Source: an uncultured Clostridia bacterium (GTDB taxonomy: Bacteria; Bacillota; Clostridia; Oscillospirales; Ruminococcaceae). From it: a stretch of DNA of 64,000 nucleotides. Both the position numbers and the translations under genes were made by a program. The notes beneath the pieces are model-generated. The model had not been told where the DNA came from, made no database searches, and worked only from the letters and a program-made list of their open reading frames with translations. The stretch spans positions 1 to 64,000 of the forward strand of contig CALXEL010000116.1 in the NCBI GenBank assembly GCA_944387315.1. Reading direction: 5' to 3'. Below, in pieces: positions 26,039 to 34,125 of the stretch; positions within the stretch are counted from its first letter, which is position 1; every line of letters begins with the position of its first letter.

Positions 26039-26963
26039 ATATGTTGGGGGTCAATAGATCTGGTGCTCCAATTATAGCTGGGTTTTGAGAAATTTTGGAT
26101 TGAGGGGGTATTTTTAGGCGCAGGGTGGCAATGAGGGGGAAGTGGTCTGAAGGGTATCCTCCGTTGATCTCCTTGGTGAAAATATGAGATTCCACCACCT
26201 CGAATTCATCTGAGACAAAAATATAGTCAATAGGGCTTTTTCCCACCTTTGGTTTGTTGCTGAAAAAGTGAAGGGTATTGGTAATCTGCTCGGGACTAAA
26301 GCTTTTATATACGTCCGTCAGATGGACATGTGGATGGGGATGGAGGTTATTGCGTAAAATTTGAATGGGACGGCTGCCAAATTTGGCGTTAAAGTCTCCC
26401 ATTAAAATAGTGGGTAGGGGGTCCGCTTGATTGAATTTTTCCATATATTCCAAAATGATGCGGACGCCCAAATTTCTGGCAAGGCCACAGATGTGGTCAA
26501 AATGGGTGTTGAATACCCGGATTCGTTGGCCAGTGGCTTTGATGGTTGCTTCCACCACAGTACAGATGCGGGGGAAGAAGGAGTAGTAGGCCCGGCTGCC
26601 ATAGCGTTCCGGTTGTTTGGAAAGCCAAAAGGTCTTGCAATAGGAGACAGAGACATCCTGATCTTTTACAATAATGTCGGTATGTTCGTCCTGGTCCTCC
26701 CGAATCCCGTAAAAACGGCCGAAGCCCATGACACTGTATTCCCCTTGCAACAGAGCTTCCACATCTTCCCGCATATAGGAGGTCAGTTCCTGCACCCCAA
26801 TGATAGAGGCGCCAGACATACGGATCAATTGAGCAGCCAGCTCTTTTCGCTGGTTCCAGCGAAATTTTTTTCGGCCCAGTGGCATGTCATGTTTTAGGTT
26901 GAATGAAATTATTTTAATAGTGCTGTCTTCAGTCACAGAAGGTATGGTATTTTCTTGCGCCAC
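26037..26963 (-). CDS. Endonuclease/exonuclease/phosphatase-family protein
   Basis: 308-residue protein of the EEP superfamily (DNase I / exonuclease III / inositol phosphatase fold). Motifs: IISFNLKHD, IIGVQELTSYM with the metal-binding Glu, VFNTHFDH, LMGDFNAK, PIDYIFVSDEF and YPSDHFPLIATLRL. No signal peptide is apparent. I place the start at the GTG at 26963, preceded by GAGGTGG; an ATG at 27017 is in frame but would lie in the terminator hairpin of the upstream tRNA. The substrate is unknown. Confidence 0.82.
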   Translation of the reverse strand: MAQENTIPSVTEDSTIKIISFNLKHDMPLGRKKFRWNQRKELAAQLIRMSGASIIGVQELTSYMREDVEALLQGEYSVMGFGRFYGIREDQDEHTDIIVKDQDVSVSYCKTFWLSKQPERYGSRAYYSFFPRICTVVEATIKATGQRIRVFNTHFDHICGLARNLGVRIILEYMEKFNQADPLPTILMGDFNAKFGSRPIQILRNNLHPHPHVHLTDVYKSFSPEQITNTLHFFSNKPKVGKSPIDYIFVSDEFEVVESHIFTKEINGGYPSDHFPLIATLRLKIPPQSKISQNPAIIGAPDLLTPNI

Positions 26964-27000
26964 AGTTGCCACCTCACTTGTGCTTACCAGTGTTTTTGCA

Positions 27001-27045
27001 ATACAACAAGAAAGCACCGATATGATCGGTGCTTTCTTGTTGTAT
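27001..27045 (-). terminator. Long perfect hairpin terminating tRNA-Leu(GAG)
   Basis: Perfect 21-bp inverted repeat (27001-27021 with 27025-27045) with a three-base loop, immediately downstream of the tRNA 3' end on the minus strand; the descending arm is T-rich in its second half. Confidence 0.8.
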
Positions 27046-27132
27046 TGGTGCGAGGGAAGGGACTTGAACCCTCATGGTAGTTACTCCGCTAGCACCTCAA
27101 GCTAGTGCGTCTGCCGATTCCGCCACCCTCGC
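27046..27132 (-). tRNA. tRNA-Leu (anticodon GAG)
   Basis: 87-nt class II tRNA on the minus strand: acceptor GCGAGGG/CCCTCGC, anticodon stem CTAGC/GCTAG closing loop TTGAGGT (anticodon GAG), long variable arm, T-arm GGGTTCAAGTCCC and an encoded CCA at 27048-27046. Confidence 0.96.
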
Positions 27133-27721
27133 ATAGAAGATATAGTGTATAGACCACCTATAATCGCAGAAACAATTATAGCATTACAAAGAGGGAGTGT
27201 CAAGGGAAAGATTTGAAAAACTGGTTGGAAAAATTGGAGATAGCTTGTCCCGCCTTCTGGCAAAAAAATCACAAAGGGTATAATGAAAGGGAAAAGATTT
27301 TACAAAAAAGGAGGGTTTTCCACCCGGACGGTCAAAAAACTTTTTGTTTGGTTTGTGGAAAACTTGGTGGAATCTGTGAATAACATGGGCCGAAACCCGT
27401 TACAAACCTGTTGAAAACCTGGTGGAAAGTGTTTATAACTGTTTGTATAAATCAATTTGTGTGGCAAATGTCCTCTTTTTTAAACTTTGTGAATAATTAC
27501 AAACTTAAGATAAAATACTTGTAAAAATTTTTAGTCTGTTGATGATTCCTTTATTTTTCACCTTTTCCATGGTTGCTAACTGGAAGTGAATTCAGCCAGT
27601 TTATTTGCTGGCGGCAGATTGAAAATGATAAAAAACTATGAACTTGGATGAAATTCTATTTCCAAAGCCACCATATTATAGTATAATAACTCGAGGTAGG
27701 AAAAATTAAGGAGCGTCCAAT
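27133..27721. other. 589-base non-coding region with DnaA-box-like motifs
   Basis: No coding frame is credible here. TGTGGAAAA (27354-27362) and TGTGAATAA (27375-27383 and 27488-27496) each differ by one base from the DnaA box TGTGGATAA and share one orientation. Weaker relatives are at 27316-27324 (inverted), 27409-27417, 27421-27429 and 27430-27438. A very AT-rich stretch follows at about 27475-27560, as in an unwinding element. dnaA and dnaN are not in the window and the flanking genes do not diverge. TATAAT at 27682-27687 may be the -10 of the next gene. Confidence 0.45.
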
Positions 27722-28651
27722 ATGTCAAGAAAGGGCCCTGTTCGGGTAAGCAGAAGCAATCGGGATTCTTTTTTGTTTCCCTTGATCATATCTATTGTTA
27801 TTATTGCTGTGATTTCAGCTATCTTAGCTTTTATTTGGCAAAAAAATCAGGAGAGTAAACAAGGATTGGAACCTTTTCGGGTCAATGAGAGCTCGCTGAG
27901 TCCCGGCGGGTCCAGTTCAGGTAGCAGTGAGCTTGTGCCGGGTTCTTCCTCAGAGCCATCTTCCCAGGAGGAGCCGTCCAGTTCCCAGTCCTCTTCAGAG
28001 CCATCCTCTTCAGAGGGACAGGATCTGCCCAGTGGTCAGCCGGTGCCCGAAACGGAACGGGTAACCAGCAGCTATTTTGATGATGCCATGTTTGTAGGCG
28101 ACTCCATTACAACAGGTATTGAGCTGTATGATGTAATGCCTGGCAGTGATGTGGTGGCATTCACTGGTATCAACTTGGACAATATCTTGACTCGTGAGGT
28201 AATCAATACACCCAATGGCAAGGTAACTATGCTGGATGCCATGAAGAATTACAATCCCAAAAAGATCTACATTATGTTGGGTGCTAATGGCCTGGCGTTC
28301 TTGACTGAGGAGCAGACCAGAGATTACTACAGTGTGTTTGTGGATCGGGTTATGGAGCAGCATCCCGATGCTATGATCTATATTCAGTCGATCTTGCCCA
28401 TCCAGGAGGAGAAGTTCGCGGCCAATTATCAAGGCACTTTGACCAATGAGAAAATTGACCGAACCAATCAGCTGTTGATGGAGATGGCGGCGGAAAAGGG
28501 AATTTATTACCTCAATGTAGCGGAAGCCTTTAAGGATGAGACTGGTCAGATGCCCGATGCCGCTTCCACAGATGGTTTGCATTTTACCTCGGAATACTAT
28601 ATTAAATGGATGGATTATTTAAAGACTCATGCTATAAAGGAGGAAGAATAA
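27722..28651 (+). CDS. Membrane-anchored SGNH/GDSL hydrolase
   Basis: 309-residue envelope protein: short basic cytoplasmic tail, one transmembrane helix (about 20-41), a Ser/Pro/Glu-rich linker (about 60-105) and an extracytoplasmic SGNH hydrolase domain. Block I is FVGDSITTGIELYD, with the nucleophile Ser; the Asn block is IMLGANGL, and the catalytic DxxH is TDGLHFT near the C-terminus. Such enzymes deacylate or acetylate wall polymers and lipids; which one is not evident. It forms an operon with a DUF4358 lipoprotein that begins at its stop codon. Confidence 0.88.
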   Translation: MSRKGPVRVSRSNRDSFLFPLIISIVIIAVISAILAFIWQKNQESKQGLEPFRVNESSLSPGGSSSGSSELVPGSSSEPSSQEEPSSSQSSSEPSSSEGQDLPSGQPVPETERVTSSYFDDAMFVGDSITTGIELYDVMPGSDVVAFTGINLDNILTREVINTPNGKVTMLDAMKNYNPKKIYIMLGANGLAFLTEEQTRDYYSVFVDRVMEQHPDAMIYIQSILPIQEEKFAANYQGTLTNEKIDRTNQLLMEMAAEKGIYYLNVAEAFKDETGQMPDAASTDGLHFTSEYYIKWMDYLKTHAIKEEE

Positions 28652-29124
28652 TGAAGAAATTGCTAAAAGGTTGTACTTTGATATTGACAGTAGCCTTGCT
28701 GCTGGCAGGCTGTGCTTCCAATGACGCTTCCAACAAGGAAATTGATATGGAGACTGTGGCAGCGGATATGGTGGAGGCCACAACCTTTGATGAGGCGCCT
28801 GTCAAGGTCAGTGAAAGCTACGCTTCCAACCACTATGATTTGACCGGAGTGGAATCCTGTGTAATTTATCGCAATGCCTCCGGTGGCAAGGCTGAGGAGT
28901 GCTCCATTTTTAAGGCTAAGGATGCCGACAGTGTGGAGACGGTAAAATCCATGTTGGAAAGTCATTTGGAGGACCAAAAAACCGCCTTTGAAAACTATGT
29001 CCCTGCGGAAATTTATAAGCTGGATAACGCTGTTTTGACAACCAAAGGAAATTATGTTATGTTGGTGGTCGCTTCCGATGGCAGCCAGGCAGAGGCTGTT
29101 TTTGACAAGGCATTTGAATCATAA
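28651..29124 (+). CDS. DUF4358 lipoprotein
   Basis: 157-residue predicted lipoprotein with signal peptide and lipobox LLAGC (cysteine near residue 20). The mature part matches the DUF4358 family, whose function is unknown: a conserved Y-x-L-x-G-V-E-S-C core (YDLTGVESCVIYRN), an E-E-C-S-I-F-K-A-K strand and a C-terminal GNYVMLVVA strand. The ATG at 28651 touches the stop of the SGNH hydrolase gene and follows AAAGGAGG, so the pair are coupled. DUF4358 proteins commonly accompany envelope acyl-modifying enzymes in Clostridia. Confidence 0.85.
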   Translation: MKKLLKGCTLILTVALLLAGCASNDASNKEIDMETVAADMVEATTFDEAPVKVSESYASNHYDLTGVESCVIYRNASGGKAEECSIFKAKDADSVETVKSMLESHLEDQKTAFENYVPAEIYKLDNAVLTTKGNYVMLVVASDGSQAEAVFDKAFES

Positions 29125-29144
29125 CAGATAGGGGGAGAGGCCCG

Positions 29145-29504
29145 ATGGTAGTAGAATGCTGGGCCATTTTACTGATTATTTTGGTGATGTCCTATATGTA
29201 TTCCCGGGCCGGACGGCGGAATTTTGGGGTAGCGATCCTTCCCTTGACCTTTGTCCCGTTTGCCCATCTGATAGGAGGTCCCCTTTCCCGTTTTCTCTCA
29301 GATCGTACATTGTTGAGCCATCCCAATACCATACAGATTTCCATTGACGTATTGGCGGTAGTTGTTTCCTGTTTGATTTTCGGGGCCTTTTCCCGAACGG
29401 TGCAAAAGAAATCCAGCCGGATGGCCTATCTTTTCCTATGCGCGGGATTTACGGTTATCTTAGCTTGGGTCCTGATCTTTAACACCATTCATCCAGTTGG
29501 ATAA
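29145..29504 (+). CDS. Small integral membrane protein, function unknown
   Basis: 119 residues with three or four hydrophobic segments (about 2-15, 27-45, 62-82 and 95-113). I recognise no family. It follows the DUF4358 gene by 20 bases with GGGGGAGAGG upstream and is followed at once by a terminator, so it is the third gene of the SGNH-DUF4358 operon and probably acts in the same envelope process. Confidence 0.7.
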   Translation: MVVECWAILLIILVMSYMYSRAGRRNFGVAILPLTFVPFAHLIGGPLSRFLSDRTLLSHPNTIQISIDVLAVVVSCLIFGAFSRTVQKKSSRMAYLFLCAGFTVILAWVLIFNTIHPVG

Positions 29505-29539
29505 AAAAAGCCTGTAGCGTTTTGCTACAGGCTTTTTTT
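29503..29539. terminator. Bidirectional terminator
   Basis: 16-bp stem (29503-29518 with 29524-29539) with flanking A/T runs. The stop codon of the converging epimerase gene lies inside the right arm. Confidence 0.9.
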
Positions 29540-31387
29540 AGGCATTTGACAAACTGGTTGGCCAGAGGGATGAAAGGTGGGTACCAATTGGGTCATTGTT
29601 TTTAGCAGAGCGGAAAGGTCATTATTTTTTATGGCCTCTTCCAATAAGCCCAGGTTCTTTTCAATTTCTTTTACAGTTAAATCCACCGGCTGATTGATAA
29701 GAATGTGGCTGTTGGCTGTCGTGGAGGTGCGCTCTTCGGCCAAACAGATTTCTTCTGCCAGTTTCTCTCCCGGACGAATCCCGGTGAAAACAATGGGAAT
29801 ATCCACGCCTGGCTTCTTTCCCGCCAAACGGATCATATCACAGGCCAACTGATAAATTTTGATGGGTTTTCCCATATCCAAAATAAAGATTTCTCCCCCG
29901 TTTGCCATAGCGGCGGCTTCCAGTACCAGTTCCACTGCCTCGGGAATGGTCATAAAATATCGTGTCATATCAGGGTGGGTGACAGTGACTGGGCCCCCAT
30001 GGGCAATCTGTTTTTGAAAGGTAGGTACGACACTCCCATTGGAGCCCAGTACATTGCCAAAACGTACAGCGCACAATTTTGTGGTGGAAGTGTGCTCATT
30101 GAGCCACTGTATCATCAATTCAGCTATCCGTTTGGTGGCCCCCATCACATTGGTGGGATTGACAGCTTTATCGGTGGAAATTAAGATAAATCGCTGGCTA
30201 TGGTACTGTATTGCGGTGGTTGCCACATTGATGGTGCCGAAAATATTGTTTTTGACTGCTTCCAAAGGGCACAGTTCCATCATGGGAACGTGTTTATGAG
30301 CCGCCGCGTGGAGTACAATTTGTGGGTGGTATTTTTCAAAGAGTTGATTGAGCCGGCTGCTGTCCTGAATGGAACCCAATTCCAGCCGATAGCGCTGGCG
30401 ATCAAATTGTTTGGACAGTTCCTGATCCAAAGCAAAAAGGCCGTTTTCGTGGAAGTCTACCAGAATGACCAGTTTGGCCCCAAAGGTGAGGGTTTGACGG
30501 GAGATTTCTGACCCGATTGAACCGGCGGCGCCTGTAATCAGCACAACGGAATCCCGCAGCAGTTGTCCAACCGATTCCATATCCAGGTGGATTCCCTGGC
30601 GGTGTAGAAGCTCCTCTGGATTGATTTCTCCCAGGACAGGCTGGGTATGGGCGTTTTGATCGCTGAGTCCGAACCGTTTGATCCAGATTTTGGAGGACAC
30701 AGCCAGAGCAAGCAGCTGTTCCAACCGATCTGGAGAAATCTTGTCAATAGCCAGTACAATTCCCTTTACCTGGTAGTCGGATATCAATGGGCCAGCCTGT
30801 GCCAAAGTACCCAGCACTTTGAGCCCTCCCGCTCGGGTGCCTGGCCCAACGAAATCATCCAGGTATCCCACTGGGGTCAATCCCTCTTTGGCGTTTTCGG
30901 TGAGCCGTTCCGCTAACAGCTGGCCCAATTCACCGGCACCATAAATGAATACCTTACTGTTGTTGGGAGAAAAAATGCCCTTGGTGCGTAAAAAGGACAG
31001 CAAAAGCCCAAGGATGACCCGGCCCAGGCATTGGGCGGCGAAAAGAGAAAAACAGGTAATGGCGATCACTTCCCAGGGGACTCCTAAACCTTTGATGCGG
31101 TCGATCCACAAGATAACCCCTCCACAGGCCAATGCCACTACACATTGCCGCAAGGGCATCCAGAGGGCGGTACGCCGTATGTTTTTTTGATATCCGCCAA
31201 ACAGCATGGTAAACCCAATGGCAAGAAAACCATTGATGACAATGAGTTCTAATTGGTGGGTTAGGTAATATGCGGGAATGGGACGTACAAAGCTGAAGCT
31301 GAGGCGAAAGCCAGCGGCAATGCTAAAGGCTGCGGAAAGCAGGTCCCATAGGGTTAAACAAGTTACAATAAAAGAATGTTGGATCAT
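29525..31387 (-). CDS. CapD/FlaA1-type polysaccharide biosynthesis nucleotide-sugar dehydratase/epimerase
   Basis: 620-residue membrane enzyme. Four N-terminal helices (about 5-130) are followed by a CoA-binding/Rossmann region (VFIYGAGELGQLL) and an extended SDR domain with VLITGAAGSIGSEISRQ for NAD(P) binding, HAAAHKHVP, FILISTDKAVNPTNVMGATKR and FGNVLGSNGSVVP. Close relatives are UDP-GlcNAc 4,6-dehydratases such as PglF and CapD. The expected product is a precursor for capsule or glycan. The catalytic region reads STDKAV...M-x3-K, the dehydratase form. The ATG at 31387 follows GGAGGAAATCC. No other capsule genes are adjacent. Confidence 0.9.
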   Translation of the reverse strand: MIQHSFIVTCLTLWDLLSAAFSIAAGFRLSFSFVRPIPAYYLTHQLELIVINGFLAIGFTMLFGGYQKNIRRTALWMPLRQCVVALACGGVILWIDRIKGLGVPWEVIAITCFSLFAAQCLGRVILGLLLSFLRTKGIFSPNNSKVFIYGAGELGQLLAERLTENAKEGLTPVGYLDDFVGPGTRAGGLKVLGTLAQAGPLISDYQVKGIVLAIDKISPDRLEQLLALAVSSKIWIKRFGLSDQNAHTQPVLGEINPEELLHRQGIHLDMESVGQLLRDSVVLITGAAGSIGSEISRQTLTFGAKLVILVDFHENGLFALDQELSKQFDRQRYRLELGSIQDSSRLNQLFEKYHPQIVLHAAAHKHVPMMELCPLEAVKNNIFGTINVATTAIQYHSQRFILISTDKAVNPTNVMGATKRIAELMIQWLNEHTSTTKLCAVRFGNVLGSNGSVVPTFQKQIAHGGPVTVTHPDMTRYFMTIPEAVELVLEAAAMANGGEIFILDMGKPIKIYQLACDMIRLAGKKPGVDIPIVFTGIRPGEKLAEEICLAEERTSTTANSHILINQPVDLTVKEIEKNLGLLEEAIKNNDLSALLKTMTQLVPTFHPSGQPVCQMPKKSL

Positions 31388-31592
31388 GGATTTCCTCCGC
31401 TTTGCTCTAATACCGTTAGTATGCCGCGTATTGGGTGTTTTACCCAACCAAAAGTATAGAGAAAACAGAAAAAACCAAAAACAAAAATATACTCTAAAAC
31501 AGTGAAATTGGGCGAAATTTCTTTAATTTTACTCTATTTTTACAAACAACTTCAGATATTGCCTATTTTTTCTTTGTTTTGCCAAGAATCTC

Positions 31593-31620
31593 TTGAAATC
31601 ACGTTTTTATGTGGTATAAT
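31593..31620 (+). promoter_or_regulatory. Promoter of the corA leader
   Basis: TTGAAA (31593-31598), 16 bases, TATAAT (31615-31620). Transcription would start near 31627, leaving a leader of about 140 bases before corA that contains the upstream reading frame. Confidence 0.75.
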
Positions 31621-31662
31621 AACCAATGGTTTATTCTAATAGTGATTGCAGGAGGTGAGGTT

Positions 31663-31737
31663 GTGAGTCCGGACCCTGGAATATGTGGCATATCTGAAAA
31701 ATGGAATCAAATATCGGGGAATGGGCACACAATTTAG
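31663..31737 (+). CDS. 24-codon leader peptide (uORF) upstream of corA
   Basis: A GTG codon at 31663 stands five to six bases after the strongest Shine-Dalgarno in the region (AGGAGGTG, 31650-31657) and opens a frame of 24 codons ending TAG at 31735-31737, 30 bases before corA. The peptide begins (fM)-S-P-D-P-G-I-C-G. Alternating Pro and acidic residues at the N-terminus is the feature that destabilises ribosomes at low Mg2+ on MgtL (M-E-P-D-P) in enteric bacteria. The start codon context, position and the downstream Mg2+ channel suggest a Mg2+-sensing leader; this is a prediction from sequence alone. Confidence 0.6.
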   Translation: MSPDPGICGISEKWNQISGNGHTI

Positions 31738-31757
31738 CCGTCCCCGGGAATAGGGGA
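31715..31757 (+). promoter_or_regulatory. Two mutually exclusive hairpins controlling the corA ribosome-binding site
   Basis: TCCCC at 31741-31745 can pair in two ways. With CGGGGA (31715-31720), which lies inside the leader frame, it forms a hairpin extended by GGC/GCC (31724-31726 with 31737-31739). With GGGGA (31753-31757) it forms a seven-base-loop hairpin that hides the corA Shine-Dalgarno. A ribosome on the leader codons would decide which one forms. Confidence 0.5.
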
Positions 31758-31767
31758 AGCAATAGCG

Positions 31768-32697
31768 ATGATACGTTTTTACAAGGGAGTGGACGGCCGG
31801 GTTTCCCAACTGGCAGAATACGATGAGGGCTGTTGGATTTCGGCGGTTTCCCCCAGCGAGGATGAGATCAATTATCTGGTACATGAGGCAAAAGCGGATC
31901 CGGAATTTGTGCGGGCTGCTTTGGATGAAGAGGAATCCTCCCGAATTGAAACAGAAGAGAATCAAACCCTGGTCATTGTGGACGTCCCGGTAGCGGAACA
32001 GCAGGACGACGCAACGGTGATCTATTCCACTATGCCTATGGGGATTATTTTGACACCAGCCAATGTGATTACTGTATGTCTGCGGGAGAATATAGTGATC
32101 AGTGATATAGCTGGTGGGCAGGTTAAAAATGTACAGACCCATTTAAAAACCCGTTTTTTGCTAAATTTGTTGCTGCGGGTGGCCTCCCGTTTTTTGTTTT
32201 ACCTTAAGCAGATTGACCGTATGTCCTCCCGCACTGAAAAGCAGCTTCATCAGTCGATGAAAAACCAGGAGCTGATCCAGCTGTTGGGATTGGAAAAATC
32301 CCTGGTGTATTTTTCCACTTCGCTGAAATCCAATGAGATTACTTTGGAGAAAATTTTGCGGGGACGTTTTATCAAACTGTATGATGAGGACCAGGATATT
32401 TTGGAGGATGTGCTCATTGAGGTCAAACAGGCCATTGAGATGTGTAACATCTATTCCAGCATTCTGTCTGGAACCATGGATGCCTTTGCCTCCATTATCT
32501 CCAACAATCTGAATATTGTTATGAAGATTTTGACCTCCCTGACCATTGTCATGGCCATTCCTACAATGGTTTCCAGTTTTTATGGAATGAATGTGGACTT
32601 TTTGCCGCTGCCTTTTTTCTGGTTCCCAGTATTGCTTTCGGTATTGCTCACTGGGTTGGTGGCATTGATCCTTGTGAAAAAAGGAATGTTTCATTAA
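31768..32697 (+). CDS. corA: CorA-family magnesium/divalent cation channel
   Basis: Homopentameric divalent metal channel, 309 residues. A cytoplasmic alpha/beta domain (about 1-130) and a long helical stalk lead to two C-terminal transmembrane helices. The selectivity motif GMN is at 273-275 in YGMNVDFLPLP. The C-terminus ends in a basic KKGMFH tail as usual. CorA proteins carry Mg2+, and some members Co2+, Ni2+ or Zn2+. The start follows AGGGGAAG at 31752-31759, which can be sequestered in a hairpin, and a leader peptide frame precedes it. Confidence 0.93.
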   Translation: MIRFYKGVDGRVSQLAEYDEGCWISAVSPSEDEINYLVHEAKADPEFVRAALDEEESSRIETEENQTLVIVDVPVAEQQDDATVIYSTMPMGIILTPANVITVCLRENIVISDIAGGQVKNVQTHLKTRFLLNLLLRVASRFLFYLKQIDRMSSRTEKQLHQSMKNQELIQLLGLEKSLVYFSTSLKSNEITLEKILRGRFIKLYDEDQDILEDVLIEVKQAIEMCNIYSSILSGTMDAFASIISNNLNIVMKILTSLTIVMAIPTMVSSFYGMNVDFLPLPFFWFPVLLSVLLTGLVALILVKKGMFH

Positions 32698-32700
32698 ATA

Positions 32701-32735
32701 AAAAAACTGCCAGGCTTATGCCTGGCAGTTTTTTT
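32701..32735. terminator. Bidirectional terminator
   Basis: 15-bp stem (32701-32715 with 32720-32734) flanked by A and T runs, between corA and the converging degV gene. Confidence 0.9.
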
Positions 32736-32742
32736 GATGGAA

Positions 32743-33585
32743 TTATTTTTTAGGGGTGTAAAACTGAATGGCTAAAGTGCCCGGGCCAGTATGGGTCCCA
32801 ACCACTACACCGATCTCCTGTAAATAGAACCGGCTGGCTTTCAGCAGAGGGGAAGCCTGTTCCATATAGGACTGGGCATCCTCCAGCCGGTCGGAATGGG
32901 CGAAAGCAATGGGCAGGGAGGAATCAGTTCCCAGTGTGTTGGCCTGTTCCACCATCCACTCACAGCTTTTACGCAATCCTCTGGCTTTGTGTACCAGAGT
33001 GACAACGCCGTCCTTAACCATAATAACTGGTTTGATTCCCAGAAGTCCGCCCATAAAGGCAGCGGTGGAGGAGAGACGTCCACCTTTTTGGAGATAAGTG
33101 AGATTGTCAATGGCCGCGTAAATAACTACCCGGCTTTTCATTTCGGTGATGGACTGGTAAATTTGCTGGGCACTGTCTCCCCGTTCCCGCATAGCGATGG
33201 CCTCGTAGATCAGGGAGGACAAGCCCACCGCTACTGTGCCGGAATCGATGAGATAGATATTTTCACGCCCCAGCTGCTCTTTGGCGATTACCGCCGACTG
33301 GTAGGTACCGCTGAGGGGAGAGGCCAAAAAAATACCCACAATATCATCCTGTGGATCGCCCTCTTCAAAAAGCTGGATAAATGTACCGGGACTGACCTGG
33401 CTGGTAACCGGAAGCTGCTCACTGGTACGCATTTTATTGTAGAATTCCTTGTGGCTGATACTGATTCCATCCAGGTACTCCTCCTCTCCAAAATGAACGG
33501 TGAGAGGGGCAATCTGAATTCCCAATTCCTGCTGGAGAGAGGGGTCAATATCACAGGTACTGTCGGTAATAATACGAATTGCCAT
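32743..33585 (-). CDS. DegV-family fatty acid-binding protein (FakB-like)
   Basis: 280-residue cytoplasmic protein of the DegV family, which bind a fatty acid and present it to the kinase FakA for acyl-phosphate formation. Family elements: IITDSTCDIDP at the N-terminus, TSQVSPGTFIQLFEE with the conserved T/S-Q-P/S region, ASPLSGTYQSA, LIDSGTVAVGL, LTYLQKGGRLSS and the C-terminal VGTHTGPGTLAIQFY. It begins five bases after the stop of a MarR-type regulator, and a FabT-like operator precedes that gene. FakA is not in the window. Confidence 0.92.
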   Translation of the reverse strand: MAIRIITDSTCDIDPSLQQELGIQIAPLTVHFGEEEYLDGISISHKEFYNKMRTSEQLPVTSQVSPGTFIQLFEEGDPQDDIVGIFLASPLSGTYQSAVIAKEQLGRENIYLIDSGTVAVGLSSLIYEAIAMRERGDSAQQIYQSITEMKSRVVIYAAIDNLTYLQKGGRLSSTAAFMGGLLGIKPVIMVKDGVVTLVHKARGLRKSCEWMVEQANTLGTDSSLPIAFAHSDRLEDAQSYMEQASPLLKASRFYLQEIGVVVGTHTGPGTLAIQFYTPKK

Positions 33586-33590
33586 TTGTG

Positions 33591-34058
33591 TTATACTCCT
33601 TTACTGCAAAGAGAATTTGAATTGGCTTGAGCAAGAAAAAAATCTTCAACTGTAGCCAGAGCGTGGGACAGCACTTGTAGCTCCTGCTGATCCAGACCAC
33701 TGACGATTGCCTCGGTCATTTTCTCGTGGAACTGGGCGTGACAGGTGTTTGCCTCCAATCCCAGAGGGGTTGGCTCTACATGGACAATTCTGCGGTCGGT
33801 GGTCTCCCGTTTCCGAAGGAGATATCCCTTTTGTTCCAGGGTTTTGACCGCTACAGTAAGAGAACCTATGGTGATGCCCAGCACCTGGGAAAGGGCACCC
33901 ATAGTATTGTTGACTCCCGCTTTGACAACCGCTTCAATGACATGAAATTCATTGACAGACAGGTTGGAGTAGGATGAGCTGGCCAGCGCCTGTTGTTCCT
34001 GCCGCAGCAGGTGGTTAAAAATGTCCACTAAAAACCGTCCAATGGTTTCCTGTTCCAT
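33591..34058 (-). CDS. MarR-family regulator, FabT-like
   Basis: 155-residue winged-helix regulator: VNEFHVIEAV, NTMGALSQVLGITIGSLTVAVKTLEQKGYLLRKRETTDRRIVHVEPTPLG is the recognition region. A larger in-frame extension up to 34259 is rejected because it would begin inside spoIIM and upstream of the promoter. The predicted transcription start (about 34119) overlaps a palindrome of FabT type, so autoregulation is likely. FabT controls fatty acid synthesis genes in other Firmicutes, responding to acyl-ACP. The gene is coupled to a FakB-like gene, which supports a lipid role. Confidence 0.85.
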   Translation of the reverse strand: MEQETIGRFLVDIFNHLLRQEQQALASSSYSNLSVNEFHVIEAVVKAGVNNTMGALSQVLGITIGSLTVAVKTLEQKGYLLRKRETTDRRIVHVEPTPLGLEANTCHAQFHEKMTEAIVSGLDQQELQVLSHALATVEDFFLAQANSNSLCSKGV

Positions 34059-34101
34059 CCCTGGTTTTCGCTCCTTTTGGTACAGTGAAATCCGCTGAAT
34101 A

Positions 34102-34116
34102 TTTTGAACTTCAAAA
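34102..34116. promoter_or_regulatory. FabT-type operator
   Basis: Palindrome TTTTGAACTTCAAAA. The arms TTTGA and TCAAA with a three-base centre match the arrangement of the FabT consensus (TTTGA-N3-TCAAA). It lies right after the predicted start of transcription of the marR-degV operon, a repressing position. Confidence 0.65.
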
Positions 34117-34125
34117 TGCTTATTG

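Noticed and set aside
27133-27721. Chromosomal replication origin
   Set aside because: DnaA-box-like motifs are present, but dnaA/dnaN are not in the window and gene orientation does not diverge around the site. Kept only as a possible DnaA-binding locus.
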